Below, piece after piece: positions 36,996 to 45,711 of a stretch of 64,000 nucleotides of DNA (its first letter is position 1; every line of letters begins with the position of its first letter). The stretch comes from Gracilimonas sp040877545. GTDB taxonomy: Bacteria; Bacteroidota; Rhodothermia; Balneolales; Balneolaceae. Where the stretch lies: contig JBBDNN010000074.1 of assembly GCA_040877545.1 (NCBI GenBank), forward strand, positions 9,417-73,416. Reading direction: 5' to 3'. Below the pieces are notes generated by a model. It did no database searches, was not told the DNA's origin, and saw nothing but the letters and a program-made list of their open reading frames with translations. The position numbers were made by a program, and so were the translations under genes.

Positions 36996-38330
36996 TTAAG
37001 GACTGGATGGACTAATAACAGCAGCTTCAGAAGAAACTATCGTAATTCCAATAAGTGCCACCATGATAAACATATTTATAAATAGATTAATGATATCAAT
37101 CACAGACTGCATCTTATAGGTTGTTTGAAGTTCATAATACTCGGCAAGCTGTCGGGCATTTTCTCGTAATGCCCCGGATTCTGCACCTAACCTAAAACGA
37201 CTTATTGCTGTGCGTGTAAACACTCCTGTATTTTCCATCGATTCTACCAAACCGGCTCCATCTTTAAGCATACTCTTTATGGCTACTTCCTTTATCTGCT
37301 TCTCCATATATTTATTACGGCAGGCTTCGGCAGCAATTTTTATTACCTCAATATTTTGGCCAGAACCACTATAAAGAGTATAAAAAACCCGGGCAAAAAT
37401 TTCGATGCTGGTCTTGTGCATTAAATCACCAATTACCGGAACATGAATCAGGTGTTTATCTACATTTAATTTTCCCTTGGGTGTTTTTATATAGTAAATA
37501 AAAGCGCCGGCAGGAATCAGGAATGCGGCAAGAATTAACATCCAGTAGTCTTGCAGCCAATAACTAAGATCAAGAGTTGCAGCCGTCATTGGTGGTAGTT
37601 CGATATTCATCTCCAGGAACATTTCGGCTGTAGCAGGGAAAATATATCCCACATAAAATAACACCACTCCAATTACAGCTAACACTGTAACAGTGGGCAT
37701 CATTAAGGCTCGTTTCATATTCTTCTTGAAATCTGCATCACGCTCCATGAACTTAGCGGTACTTTCAAAAACTAAAGCCATATTACCGGATGTAGAAGCA
37801 ACACTTAGCATATAAGCAGCAAATTTTCCGAAAACATCTTCATGCTTTCCATAAACCTCTGTACCCTCTTTTCCATCCTTTAGATCTTTTTGAATGGTTT
37901 TAATCACCTCTTTCATTCTCTTGTTCGCGGTATCCTCATAAAGCAGATTCAAAATTTCATCGTAGGTAAGCTGCTGTTTCAATAAATCAGCAGAAAGCCG
38001 GATAAAAGTTACCACTTCCTGCATGGGAACACCCCCCTTAAAATCGAAGAGCTTTTTATTAATTTTGAGAACTTTATATCCCAGTTTAATAAGTGCTTTT
38101 TCAAGCTCCTCTTTATTGTAGGCCTCTTGTTCGCCCTCAATAGCTGCTTTTCCCTGTCGCTGAACTTTATAAATAAAGTTAGTTTTCTGATCCAGCGCTT
38201 GAATCTTCAATCCGTTGGTTCTGCTTAATTTATCAACCTTAGATTTAGCTTCTTTTTTATTATCAGCCTCAAACTCTGTTTGTATGGTTTTTCCTTTTTG
38301 GGAAATAGCTTTTAATCTGAATTGTGCCAT
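36996..38330 (-). CDS. pilC: PilC/GspF inner-membrane platform protein
   Basis: 444 residues. After an extended basic N-terminus (to about 100) come two GspF repeats with three membrane helices near 212-232, 262-282 and 415-435. The first repeat contains LSVASTSGNMALVFE and the second FRLGAESGALRENA, both conserved in the family. It is the first gene of the pilus cluster; no consensus promoter is evident in the 357 bp upstream. Confidence 0.88.
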   Translation of the reverse strand: MAQFRLKAISQKGKTIQTEFEADNKKEAKSKVDKLSRTNGLKIQALDQKTNFIYKVQRQGKAAIEGEQEAYNKEELEKALIKLGYKVLKINKKLFDFKGGVPMQEVVTFIRLSADLLKQQLTYDEILNLLYEDTANKRMKEVIKTIQKDLKDGKEGTEVYGKHEDVFGKFAAYMLSVASTSGNMALVFESTAKFMERDADFKKNMKRALMMPTVTVLAVIGVVLFYVGYIFPATAEMFLEMNIELPPMTAATLDLSYWLQDYWMLILAAFLIPAGAFIYYIKTPKGKLNVDKHLIHVPVIGDLMHKTSIEIFARVFYTLYSGSGQNIEVIKIAAEACRNKYMEKQIKEVAIKSMLKDGAGLVESMENTGVFTRTAISRFRLGAESGALRENARQLAEYYELQTTYKMQSVIDIINLFINMFIMVALIGITIVSSEAAVISPSSP

Positions 38331-38687
38331 TATATTTTGATTATCTAATTACTCCGATTAAACCTACCTGAAACTTTTACCTTACCTTCTTTACGTAAAT
38401 CCCTGACCTAATAGCTTATATTTATCTGTTTTTTTCATCTTCAATCACACCATTTAAAATAATTTATATTACATAAACATCACAGTTTTTAGGATGTGCA
38501 TAGGATAATAAAGATTTGCTCTATTGCCAATATTTCAATTAATTTTTTCTAATATTTATTTGCTGGTTTTTTCTTGTCTCTCTGGAATATCAAAAATTAA
38601 TCTTTCTTGAGATTAGCTTATCTATATCGGAAAAACCCACACTGAAATGCAGGTTTATATAATGTTTAATCTTCAGCTATTCATAGC
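38331..38687. other. 357-bp AT-rich spacer upstream of the pilus cluster
   Basis: No open frame of note. It holds the terminator of the iron-binding protein gene (38631-38656) and otherwise only AT-rich DNA. Any promoter of the pilus cluster should lie here, but no exact TAnnTTTG box is seen on the minus strand; the nearest is a one-base-longer variant at about 38591-38599. Confidence 0.5.
38631..38656 (-). terminator. Rho-independent terminator after the ferric-binding protein gene
   Basis: On the minus strand AAACCTGCA and TGTGGGTTT form a 9-bp stem (two G-U pairs) with a 6-nt loop, followed by a run of T. It is about 30 nt beyond the stop of the gene at 38688. The G-U pairs work only in the minus-strand RNA, which fits its orientation. 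Confidence 0.65.
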
Positions 38688-39701
38688 TTACTTCCAGCCA
38701 GCCCGATCCATTATTTGAATGGCTTCAGGATTATTTCTACCAAGAGCCGATACATTTACCTCATCACTTTTAAATTCCCCAAATTCTATTAAAACATCCG
38801 CAAGCTCTGCTTCTTCATTTACTGGGTATTCATTATTTCCACTAATGAAATGCTTTTGTGCTTCCGGAGTGGTAAGGTACTCCAAAAAGCGAATAGCATT
38901 ACTCATATTTGGTGCATTTTTCAGAATCCCGGCTCCACTTATATTTATATGCGCCCCCCTCTCACCTTCTCCCTGGTTAGGGAATATAAATTCCACTTTT
39001 GATGCCGCTTCAATATCGGCTCCATCATCTCCTGTGATCATAACCGCAAGATAATAATGGTTTGATATGGCCACATCACAGGCGCCGGTTGCAACAGCTC
39101 GTATTTGATCACGATCACCTCCTTGTGGATTCCGGGCAAAATTTTGAACCAAACCTATCGCCCATTCTTCCGTGGCTTCGGCACCAATGCTTTCAACCAT
39201 AGATGCTACCAGCGACTGATTATAAATATTGTTGGATGAACGCACACACACACGGTCTTCAAAACGGGAATCGGCAAGGTCTTCATAAGTCAAATTTTCA
39301 TAATCCTCTACTTTTTCGGGATTAACCACAATTCCGCGGACTCTTTTAGAGAGACCTATCCAAAGCCCAGCGGGATGCCGAAATGAAGCCGGAACTCTCT
39401 CTTCCAGTACTTCCGATTCGAAGGGTTGTAAAATATCAGCCTCTTCCGCTCGCCATAGCCGGCCAGCATCCACTGTTATTATAATATCAGCAGGTGAATT
39501 TACCCCTTCACTTTTTACGCGTTCTATAAGTTCATCAGAACCGCCTTCAATAAGATTTACCTCGATGCCGGTATTTTCAGTAAACTCGGTATATAATGCT
39601 TGATCTGTATCGTAATGCCGCGCAGAATAAACGTTTACTTCATCTTGATTAGAACAGGAAACAAATATAAGGCAAGAAAAGAATAGTAGAGAGAATTTCA
39701 T
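38688..39701 (-). CDS. Fe(3+) ABC-transporter substrate-binding lipoprotein (FbpA-like)
   Basis: 337 residues. Lipoprotein signal (FVSCSNQ, Cys16) then a type II periplasmic binding fold. The adjacent tyrosines in SNHYYLAV, plus NIYNQSLV, correspond to the ferric-ion ligands of FbpA/FutA proteins. It captures iron in the periplasm. No permease or ATPase gene is in the window, so it must pair with a distant one. A palindrome at 39753-39771 may be its operator. Confidence 0.88.
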   Translation of the reverse strand: MKFSLLFFSCLIFVSCSNQDEVNVYSARHYDTDQALYTEFTENTGIEVNLIEGGSDELIERVKSEGVNSPADIIITVDAGRLWRAEEADILQPFESEVLEERVPASFRHPAGLWIGLSKRVRGIVVNPEKVEDYENLTYEDLADSRFEDRVCVRSSNNIYNQSLVASMVESIGAEATEEWAIGLVQNFARNPQGGDRDQIRAVATGACDVAISNHYYLAVMITGDDGADIEAASKVEFIFPNQGEGERGAHINISGAGILKNAPNMSNAIRFLEYLTTPEAQKHFISGNNEYPVNEEAELADVLIEFGEFKSDEVNVSALGRNNPEAIQIMDRAGWK

Positions 39702-39752
39702 TATTGCTAAATAAGTTTAAGGTTTAATTAAATCCTCAAGAAAATATAGCTT

Positions 39753-39771
39753 ATTTAGATTTATTCTAAAT
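39753..39771. promoter_or_regulatory. palindromic candidate operator upstream of the ferric-binding protein gene
   Basis: ATTTAGA (39753-39759) and TCTAAAT (39765-39771) are exact reverse complements around a 5-nt spacer, about 52-70 nt before the ATG. Position and dyad suit a repressor such as Fur or a DtxR-type regulator, but the site does not clearly match a textbook box of either. The remaining spacer to 39897 shows nothing else I can name. Confidence 0.45.
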
Positions 39772-39897
39772 TAAATTTCAATCTATTAAAATATTTATAA
39801 GACCCTTGTTAGTTTCAAACCTGAAAAGTCCTGTCCAGGTCTCAAGCATGAAGCTTTCGCAAGTCCACATTGGTTTGATCAGAAGATGAAAAATAAA

Positions 39898-40230
39898 TTA
39901 TCCCTTCTTATGATTTTGCGGATCTAACCAACGCAAGGTTTCCCAACGGTACATTCCACTGTTATGACCATCTCCCCAGGTTATTTGAATGGCATGATTC
40001 CCCACCTGTTGAAGCTCTCGTATTTCAATGCGGGATGGGTTTTCCTCGAAAAAAGCCTCAGTATTAAATTCAGACATACTGCCATGCCCGCCCCGGCACA
40101 TAACACAAGGGCAGTTTTTTCTCAATCCAAATAACGGGAAAACCGATTTATGGCCATCCTGCCAGATAATTTCAAGAACCTGTTCTTTATTACTAACTTC
40201 TATGCCTTTTGGGCTGGTTGCTTCGTCCAT
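39898..40230 (-). CDS. DUF971-family protein
   Basis: 110 residues. WQDGHKSVFPLFGLRKNCPC followed by MCRGG is the DUF971 (gamma-butyrobetaine hydroxylase N-terminal-like) signature. The Cys pair in CPCVMC and His residues probably bind zinc. Such stand-alone domains are linked to iron-sulfur biology in some studies; role here unknown. It diverges from the membrane-protein gene 43 bp away. Confidence 0.82.
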   Translation of the reverse strand: MDEATSPKGIEVSNKEQVLEIIWQDGHKSVFPLFGLRKNCPCVMCRGGHGSMSEFNTEAFFEENPSRIEIRELQQVGNHAIQITWGDGHNSGMYRWETLRWLDPQNHKKG

Positions 40231-40273
40231 TTGTGGCTATCTTTCATCTTTTAAATTCAATGAAAATTAATCA

Positions 40274-40990
40274 ATGCTCTGGATAGTTGTATCGGCATTT
40301 ATAGTGGCTTCAATAAGTTTGTGGTTTGGTTACCGGCATCTTCTTTACCTCGATCAAATCACCCCAAGAAATTTATCGTTTACGCTGCTTGCTGTAGTAT
40401 TTATATTTTTGATTCTGCAATGGATGAATAGGGCCGGATTATTTCCTGAAGCCGTGGCGGGAGCAACAATGGCTAATGCATATGCCTCTGTTTTTGGTTT
40501 TTTTACTGGAGCAGCTGTTCAGCAGTATTTTCAGAAAACAGAAAGCGGAGATATAGTATATGTCAATCGTTCTTTTTGGACGGATATTGTCCCAAATGTT
40601 ATTGCCATTGGTTTGATTTTGTTTGGTATTCAGCGAACTTCCCTGCTCTCAGATTTGCCTTTTACGCCAATCAGGGTTACATCTGGTCTTTCTATAATGG
40701 CAATCGGATTATACAGTTTCACCATTCGACTTATCCCGGAATTCAGAAAAAATGGCCTTATTTTGCTGGACAGAAAAATTAAATGGGATAACTTCATCAC
40801 TTATTCCTGGTATTCTGAAAATGTGATTGAAATAGAATATAAGAGGAATGATACTCTGAAAAGCTTTAAAACTATGATTCCTAATGAAGATCATCTCTTG
40901 ATTGAAAAAATCCTTTCTGATAAAATTAAAGAGAGACTGGAAAAAGAAGAGTTCGATGAATATGAAGATTTAGATAATGATAACCTGTAA
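40274..40990 (+). CDS. membrane protein with cytosolic PH-like tail, unknown function
   Basis: 238 residues. Four or five hydrophobic segments in the first 150 (starts WIVVSAFIVASISLWFG), then a soluble tail with NGLILLDRKIKWDNFITYSW, reminiscent of DUF5673-type PH-like domains. It ends in an acidic stretch. It is followed 11 bp later by the YajQ gene and may share its transcript. Confidence 0.6.
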   Translation: MLWIVVSAFIVASISLWFGYRHLLYLDQITPRNLSFTLLAVVFIFLILQWMNRAGLFPEAVAGATMANAYASVFGFFTGAAVQQYFQKTESGDIVYVNRSFWTDIVPNVIAIGLILFGIQRTSLLSDLPFTPIRVTSGLSIMAIGLYSFTIRLIPEFRKNGLILLDRKIKWDNFITYSWYSENVIEIEYKRNDTLKSFKTMIPNEDHLLIEKILSDKIKERLEKEEFDEYEDLDNDNL

Positions 40991-41001
40991 AATAATTAAC
41001 A

Positions 41002-41490
41002 ATGGCCTCATTCGATATAGTAAATCAGGTAAACGCCCAGGAAGTAGATAATGCCGTAAATAATACGGTAAAGGAAGTTGCAACCCGCTATGATTTCCGA
41101 GGATTAAATACTGAAGTAACTTATCACCCAAAAGAAAACCGTATCCACCTGGTAGCTGCTGAAAACATGAAGCTTAAAGCGGTGCAGGATATGCTGATCA
41201 AAAATTTTATCAAACGAGGAGTTAGTTCAAAAATCCTGGATTTCAGCGAACCTGAAGGTACTTCGCACGGATATCTAAAAATGGATGTAAACCTGAAAGA
41301 AGGAATTGATCGGGAAACAGCCAAGAAAATTGTGAAGGAAATAAAAAGCCTGAAAGTAAAAGTTCAGCCTCAAATTCAGGATGATCAGGTTCGGGTGGAT
41401 GGCAAAAAAATAGATGATCTACAGGCGGTAATTCAACACCTAAAAAGCAAGGATATGGGCGTGCCCTTACAGTTTGTGAATATGAAGTAA
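41002..41490 (+). CDS. yajQ: YajQ-family nucleotide-binding protein
   Basis: 162 residues. Starts MASFDIVNQVNAQEVDNA and contains ATRYDFRG, both diagnostic of YajQ, with normal length. Some members bind cyclic di-GMP and act as cofactors of transcription regulators. Link to the pilus cluster 3 kb away is only suggestive. Confidence 0.95.
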   Translation: MASFDIVNQVNAQEVDNAVNNTVKEVATRYDFRGLNTEVTYHPKENRIHLVAAENMKLKAVQDMLIKNFIKRGVSSKILDFSEPEGTSHGYLKMDVNLKEGIDRETAKKIVKEIKSLKVKVQPQIQDDQVRVDGKKIDDLQAVIQHLKSKDMGVPLQFVNMK

Positions 41491-41522
41491 AATCTGATTC
41501 CTTACAAAAAAACTCAAATTAT

Positions 41523-41954
41523 CTACTCACCAATCATTCTCTCCCACTCCACCATGATGCATCTGTTTTTTACGTAAGGCAGGTTATTATCTACGGCAAT
41601 CTGTTCTGCTTCGGGGGACGAAACATCCAGTTGTGTCCATACTACAGGATTTTGTCCGGTTTTTGATTTCCAGTCAGCTGCATTTTTAACTGCATCTGCA
41701 CTATATCGCGAATTTCGGAACACATTTACGATATCAATAGAGACAGAATCTTGAATGTCTATTAGTTTAGGATAGCATTTTACCCCTACTATTTCTTCCG
41801 CTTCGGGATTAACGGGGATTATATTATATCCTCTTTCCTGCAGAAATTTGGCTGCATAGTTACTTGTACGGTATTCATCAGGGGAACACCCGATGATAGC
41901 AATGGTTTTGGATTGAGAAAGGATTTCTTTCAGCTCAGAATTTCTACTAATCAT
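41523..41954 (-). CDS. CoA-binding (Rossmann) domain protein
   Basis: 143 residues. A Rossmann fold of the succinyl-CoA-synthetase-like CoA-binding family (TIAIIGCSPDEYRTSNYAAK, then GYNIIPVNPEAEEIVG), with the conserved C-terminal NRCIMVEW. Usually annotated YccU-like; function unknown. It diverges from the FKBP gene. Confidence 0.85.
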   Translation of the reverse strand: MISRNSELKEILSQSKTIAIIGCSPDEYRTSNYAAKFLQERGYNIIPVNPEAEEIVGVKCYPKLIDIQDSVSIDIVNVFRNSRYSADAVKNAADWKSKTGQNPVVWTQLDVSSPEAEQIAVDNNLPYVKNRCIMVEWERMIGE

Positions 41955-42036
41955 ATAACAGAGGGTTTAGGACATCAATTGTCTTTTAAAATCAGTATCT
42001 TTAAGCTCATTAACATATTTATAATTCTTAAAAATT

Positions 42037-42042
42037 AAAGGA
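42037..42042 (+). promoter_or_regulatory. ribosome-binding site that fixes the FKBP start at TTG
   Basis: AAAGGA lies 6 nt before the TTG at 42049, the first possible start of the FKBP domain. There is no in-frame ATG nearby that would leave the domain intact. Confidence 0.6.
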
Positions 42043-42048
42043 TTTGTT

Positions 42049-42486
42049 TTGGCAACAGTTCAAAAAGGTAATATCGTAAAAGTTCACTATACAGGCCGTC
42101 TATCGGATGGATCTATTTTTGATTCTTCTGTAACCCGAGATCCGTTAGAAGTAACGCTTGGAGAAGGGAAATTGATTCCCGGTTTTGAAGACGCCCTGAT
42201 AGGTATGAATGTTGGAGATAAAACCACTAAAGAAATTCCAGCTGAGGAAGCTTATGGCGACCGAAGAGATGATCTAGAAGTAACAATTGAGAAATCTCAG
42301 CTGCCAGAAGACATTGAGCCTGAAGTGGGTATGCAGCTTCAACTCAATCAACCAAACGGACAACCCGTTCCGGTTCAGATTACCAAGGTAGAAGATGAAA
42401 ACATCATTATAGATGCAAATCATCCTTTAGCTGGTAAAGATTTGTCTTTCGATATTGAAGTTGTAGATATTGTAGACGATAAATAA
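42049..42486 (+). CDS. FKBP-type peptidyl-prolyl isomerase (SlyD-like)
   Basis: 145 residues from a TTG start. VKVHYTGRLSDGSIFDSS and LIPGFEDALIGMNVG are FKBP hallmarks, and the inserted flap with PAEEAYGDRRDDLEV plus NHPLAGKDL place it in the SlyD/FkpA-like group. It lacks the His-rich metal tail of E. coli SlyD. No signal peptide, so cytosolic. A strong terminator follows. Confidence 0.92.
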   Translation: MATVQKGNIVKVHYTGRLSDGSIFDSSVTRDPLEVTLGEGKLIPGFEDALIGMNVGDKTTKEIPAEEAYGDRRDDLEVTIEKSQLPEDIEPEVGMQLQLNQPNGQPVPVQITKVEDENIIIDANHPLAGKDLSFDIEVVDIVDDK

Positions 42487-42511
42487 CTTCTTTTTAATTA
42501 TTAATTTTAGC

Positions 42512-42548
42512 AGTGGAGTACTCCGGGAGGGGAACTCCACTTTTTTTT
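42512..42548 (+). terminator. strong Rho-independent terminator after the FKBP gene
   Basis: AGTGGAGT (42512-42519) pairs perfectly with ACTCCACT (42534-42541) around a GC-rich loop and runs into eight T. It lies 26 nt after the stop codon. Confidence 0.92.
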
Positions 42549-42636
42549 GTCTGAATTTTACTCAGGCAAAATCTAAATTTGGTCGCTCATCTTAAGCACC
42601 TTAATTTAATCATCTCAATCAAATAAAATTCCGTTC

Positions 42637-43782
42637 ATGGCCGATTTCTCTCAGAAGAGTACCATTTCTATTACCTGCCCCAAACGAATCACTTCTTATC
42701 TGAAAAAAGAACTTAGCGATCTCAATTTTCCCCTTATAAAAGAACGGCTGGCCGGTGTCGAAACAGAAGGAAGTCTTAATGATTGCATGATGCTGAATCT
42801 TTCACTTCGAACTGCACACCGGATACATTTTCAAATAAAAGATTGTAAAGCTAATAATGCAGATCAACTTCATGAACAGCTCGTTCAAATTCCCTGGGAA
42901 GATTATATTGATAAACACGGCTATGTTAGTGTTACATCATTCATCAATAACAACAGCATCACTAATACTCAATTTGCGAATTTAAAAGTTAAGGATGCAA
43001 TTGTAGACCGAATTCGCCAAAAAACCGGGGTGCGTCCTGATTCCGGCCCTGATTTAAATAAAGCCGTGGTTTTTCTTTTCTGGAAAAAGGATAGTGTCCA
43101 AATTTACCTTGATACATCAGGAGAATCTATTTCCCGGCGGGGATATCGAACCGAGAGTTATATGGCTCCAATGCAGGAAACATTGGCAGCATCTATGGTT
43201 TTAGCCAGTAAATGGGAACCGGGGCAACATTTCATCAATCCAATGTGTGGAAGTGGAACAATAGCTATCGAAGCCGCCATGCAAGCCTTAAATCGGGCGC
43301 CAGGCTTGCTACGTCCCAACTACGGAATCAAACACATTATTGGGTTTGATGAAGAACGATGGAGTGATTTGCGTTCTGATCTCAAAAATAGGTTATCCAA
43401 AGATTTTGAAGGCAAAATCATCGCCTCAGATCATAATGTTCAGGCTATAGATGCTGCCCAAAAAAATATCCGAACCGCCGGATTAGATCATCTCATTGAT
43501 TTACGAAAATGTGATTTCCGGGAAACCGAAGTTCCTGCAGGTGAAAAAGGTGTCGTGATATTGAATCCACCCTATGGGGATCGAATGGGGTATGATGAAA
43601 ACCTGGAAAATCTATATCAGTCAATCGGCGACTTTTTTAAAAATGACTGCAAAGGATATTGGGGCTACGTTTTTACCGGTAATTTCGATCTGGCTAAAAA
43701 AATCGGTCTTCGCACAAATCAACGTATCGAGTTTTATAATTCAACCATTGATGCCCGCTTGCTGGAATATGAGTTATATTGA
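42637..43782 (+). CDS. THUMP-domain RNA guanine-N2 methyltransferase (RlmL N-domain/TrmN-like)
   Basis: 381 residues. A THUMP RNA-binding domain in the first 160 residues, a SAM site with NPMCGSGTIAIEAA and the catalytic NPPYGDR (N2-methylation of guanine). It corresponds to the single-domain YpsC-like enzymes that methylate 23S rRNA or tRNA. Target uncertain. It ends exactly at the first arm of a nested inverted repeat. Confidence 0.92.
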   Translation: MADFSQKSTISITCPKRITSYLKKELSDLNFPLIKERLAGVETEGSLNDCMMLNLSLRTAHRIHFQIKDCKANNADQLHEQLVQIPWEDYIDKHGYVSVTSFINNNSITNTQFANLKVKDAIVDRIRQKTGVRPDSGPDLNKAVVFLFWKKDSVQIYLDTSGESISRRGYRTESYMAPMQETLAASMVLASKWEPGQHFINPMCGSGTIAIEAAMQALNRAPGLLRPNYGIKHIIGFDEERWSDLRSDLKNRLSKDFEGKIIASDHNVQAIDAAQKNIRTAGLDHLIDLRKCDFRETEVPAGEKGVVILNPPYGDRMGYDENLENLYQSIGDFFKNDCKGYWGYVFTGNFDLAKKIGLRTNQRIEFYNSTIDARLLEYELY

Positions 43783-43885
43783 GATCACATATTTGTGGAA
43801 TTTAAGGAGTAATGGGATTTAATATATTTGATACTATTACCATGTAGAAATCTGCGAAATCCCTCAATCCTACTAATATGTGATC
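43783..43885. repeat. nested perfect inverted repeats at a convergent gene junction
   Basis: Outer arms GATCACATATT (43783-43793) and AATATGTGATC (43875-43885) are exact reverse complements, 11 bp each. Inside them GGGATTT (43814-43820) pairs with AAATCCC (43857-43863). The left arm starts directly after the methyltransferase stop codon and the right arm covers the glycosyltransferase stop codon. It may be a bidirectional transcript-end structure or the scar of a very small element; no transposase or poly-T is present. Confidence 0.6.
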
Positions 43886-45117
43886 CTGTTTTTAGCCTCT
43901 ATCCACTTACTCATATACTTGGTGCCTGCCATGGAGTGATGGTGGAGCATTTGCCCGGTGAAGTTATTTTGACGATGTGATTCTAAATTCTTCTGAAGTT
44001 TTGAAATGGCATTCAGCAACCTCTCTTCCAACTCTTTTTTTGAATATCTCTCATTAATGACCCGAATTCCATTCTTCTGTGAACACTCCCAAACTTGTTG
44101 ATCCCGGTAAAGATTAACTGCTGATTCGGCAATTCCCTTAGGGTCATCTGCAATTGTTCCCGGCCATGGAAGCTCTCCATTCACCGATTCCGCCCCAATA
44201 GGTGTTGTTACACTGGGCGTCCCACATTGCATAGCTTCTATAAGTTTACCTTTGAGTCCGGCTCCAAACCTTAGCGGGGCCAATAAAATCTTTGCATTTC
44301 CAACTACTTCTTTTGAATCCACTGCCCTGCCTTTTACCAGGAAACCCTCTTTTGGGTTGTGAAGTTGTTCTACTTTTTGTGAAGAATAAGCTCCATATAT
44401 ATGAAGTTCTGAATTTGGAAGTTCTTTCCTGATCAACGGCCAAATTTCTTCCTTCAGATATAATACCGCATTCCAATTAGGCTCATGCAGAAAGTTTCCG
44501 ATTGAAATAAAGTGCTCGCGAGATTTAAAATCAGGCCAATTTTCTATTTCCTGTTCCTTCAAGTTAATTAGCATAAATGGGAGATGGAGTAAAAGATCCG
44601 CCTCAACTTTGAAGAATATTTTTAGCAAATCCATTTCAGTTTCAGAAATAATGAGTGACAAATCACATCGCCAGATACTCGCTATTTCACGTTTAGCTAT
44701 ATCTGAAACTAAGTCGGAATCCCGAAATTCTCTGTCCTCCTTCCAGGCTTGCTCTCTACCGGCTCTTAGACAATGCAGATCTTCAGTATCTAAAATTCGA
44801 AGCGCCTGTGGGCAAGTTTCAGCTACTCTCCACCCAAATTGTTCTTCGGTCATAAATCTATCAAATAAAACCAATTGTGGATTCAGCTTTAAGATGAATG
44901 TATCAAAAGATGAATTATTGAGTTCAATGAGAACCGTCTCTATTCCAAGATCTTCCAAATCAGCCATAAAATCATTTACGGAGGCTGCTGAGGCAAACGT
45001 TATTTGATAATCGCGGGCTTGAAATGCTTCAATTAACTGCATCATTCGAGAACCGGCAGCTGAAGATTTAGGCTCCGGCCAAACTTTGCCAACTATAAGC
45101 ATTTTATTAAGTGCCAT
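43873..45117 (-). CDS. glycosyltransferase (GT4-like, GT-B fold)
   Basis: 414 residues. An N-terminal half without clear sugar-acceptor motif and a C-terminal GT-B domain with HFISIGNFLHEPNWNAVLYL, APLRFGAGLKGKLIEAMQCG and TTPIGAESV, typical of GT4 sugar-nucleotide sites. Residue 1 at 45117 is followed by a good Rossmann start (MLIVGKVWPEP). Acceptor and sugar unknown. It stands apart from the GT2-type enzyme at 48.2 kb. Confidence 0.8.
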   Translation of the reverse strand: MALNKMLIVGKVWPEPKSSAAGSRMMQLIEAFQARDYQITFASAASVNDFMADLEDLGIETVLIELNNSSFDTFILKLNPQLVLFDRFMTEEQFGWRVAETCPQALRILDTEDLHCLRAGREQAWKEDREFRDSDLVSDIAKREIASIWRCDLSLIISETEMDLLKIFFKVEADLLLHLPFMLINLKEQEIENWPDFKSREHFISIGNFLHEPNWNAVLYLKEEIWPLIRKELPNSELHIYGAYSSQKVEQLHNPKEGFLVKGRAVDSKEVVGNAKILLAPLRFGAGLKGKLIEAMQCGTPSVTTPIGAESVNGELPWPGTIADDPKGIAESAVNLYRDQQVWECSQKNGIRVINERYSKKELEERLLNAISKLQKNLESHRQNNFTGQMLHHHSMAGTKYMSKWIEAKNRITY

Positions 45118-45188
45118 AATAACTTATCCTTACTCGAGTGAGATGTGATTTTCAGAGAAAGCTTGGCTGCTATGCTCCACAAGAGTGA

Positions 45189-45680
45189 TTATTCATTACA
45201 ATCAACAACATCAACCTGTTTCTTAAATTCTATTTCTTTATCGGACTTTGGAATAGAAGCAAAATAAAAAGGACGGGTTAAAGCCTGAGTGGTAAAACAG
45301 TTGTTTCCCGGCCCAAATTCGGTATAGGAAATTGTCCGCAGGTCAGCATTTTCCTTTAGTTGTACATCATCGATAGAATATCCACCATTTGGTTTACCTT
45401 CCATCAACAGCAATACCACCCTTCTGTTTTCGAAATCCACATTTGGTAATTCAGGTGTTGGCTGGCGACTTTCAAATATCTTTTCCCACTCTGATTTAAA
45501 CTCTGTAGGTGAAGTAATTAGTTTTTGAACAACTCCACTATCGGGATAAGCAGCATAATGTCCTGATTCAATCTCTACTACATCATTAACGGTTACAGTA
45601 TCATCAGAAATAGCAGAACAGGCTGAAAGCATGAAGATTAGGTTAAGTAGATATGTTGAAAACTGGATTAACTGTGTCAT
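45189..45680 (-). CDS. PrcB-like lipoprotein
   Basis: 163 residues when started at 45680. This start is preferred over one at 45710 because AGAGG lies 5 nt before it and a lipoprotein signal follows at once (FMLSACSA). The soluble part (RVVLLLMEGKPNGGYSIDDV, ending VDVVDCNE) resembles the PrcB C-terminal domain, known from treponemal dentilisin protease complexes. Role here unknown. It lies 31 bp downstream of the O-methyltransferase gene, likely cotranscribed. Confidence 0.7.
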   Translation of the reverse strand: MTQLIQFSTYLLNLIFMLSACSAISDDTVTVNDVVEIESGHYAAYPDSGVVQKLITSPTEFKSEWEKIFESRQPTPELPNVDFENRRVVLLLMEGKPNGGYSIDDVQLKENADLRTISYTEFGPGNNCFTTQALTRPFYFASIPKSDKEIEFKKQVDVVDCNE

Positions 45681-45711
45681 ACGAACCTCTTTTTTGAAAT
45701 AACGAAACATT

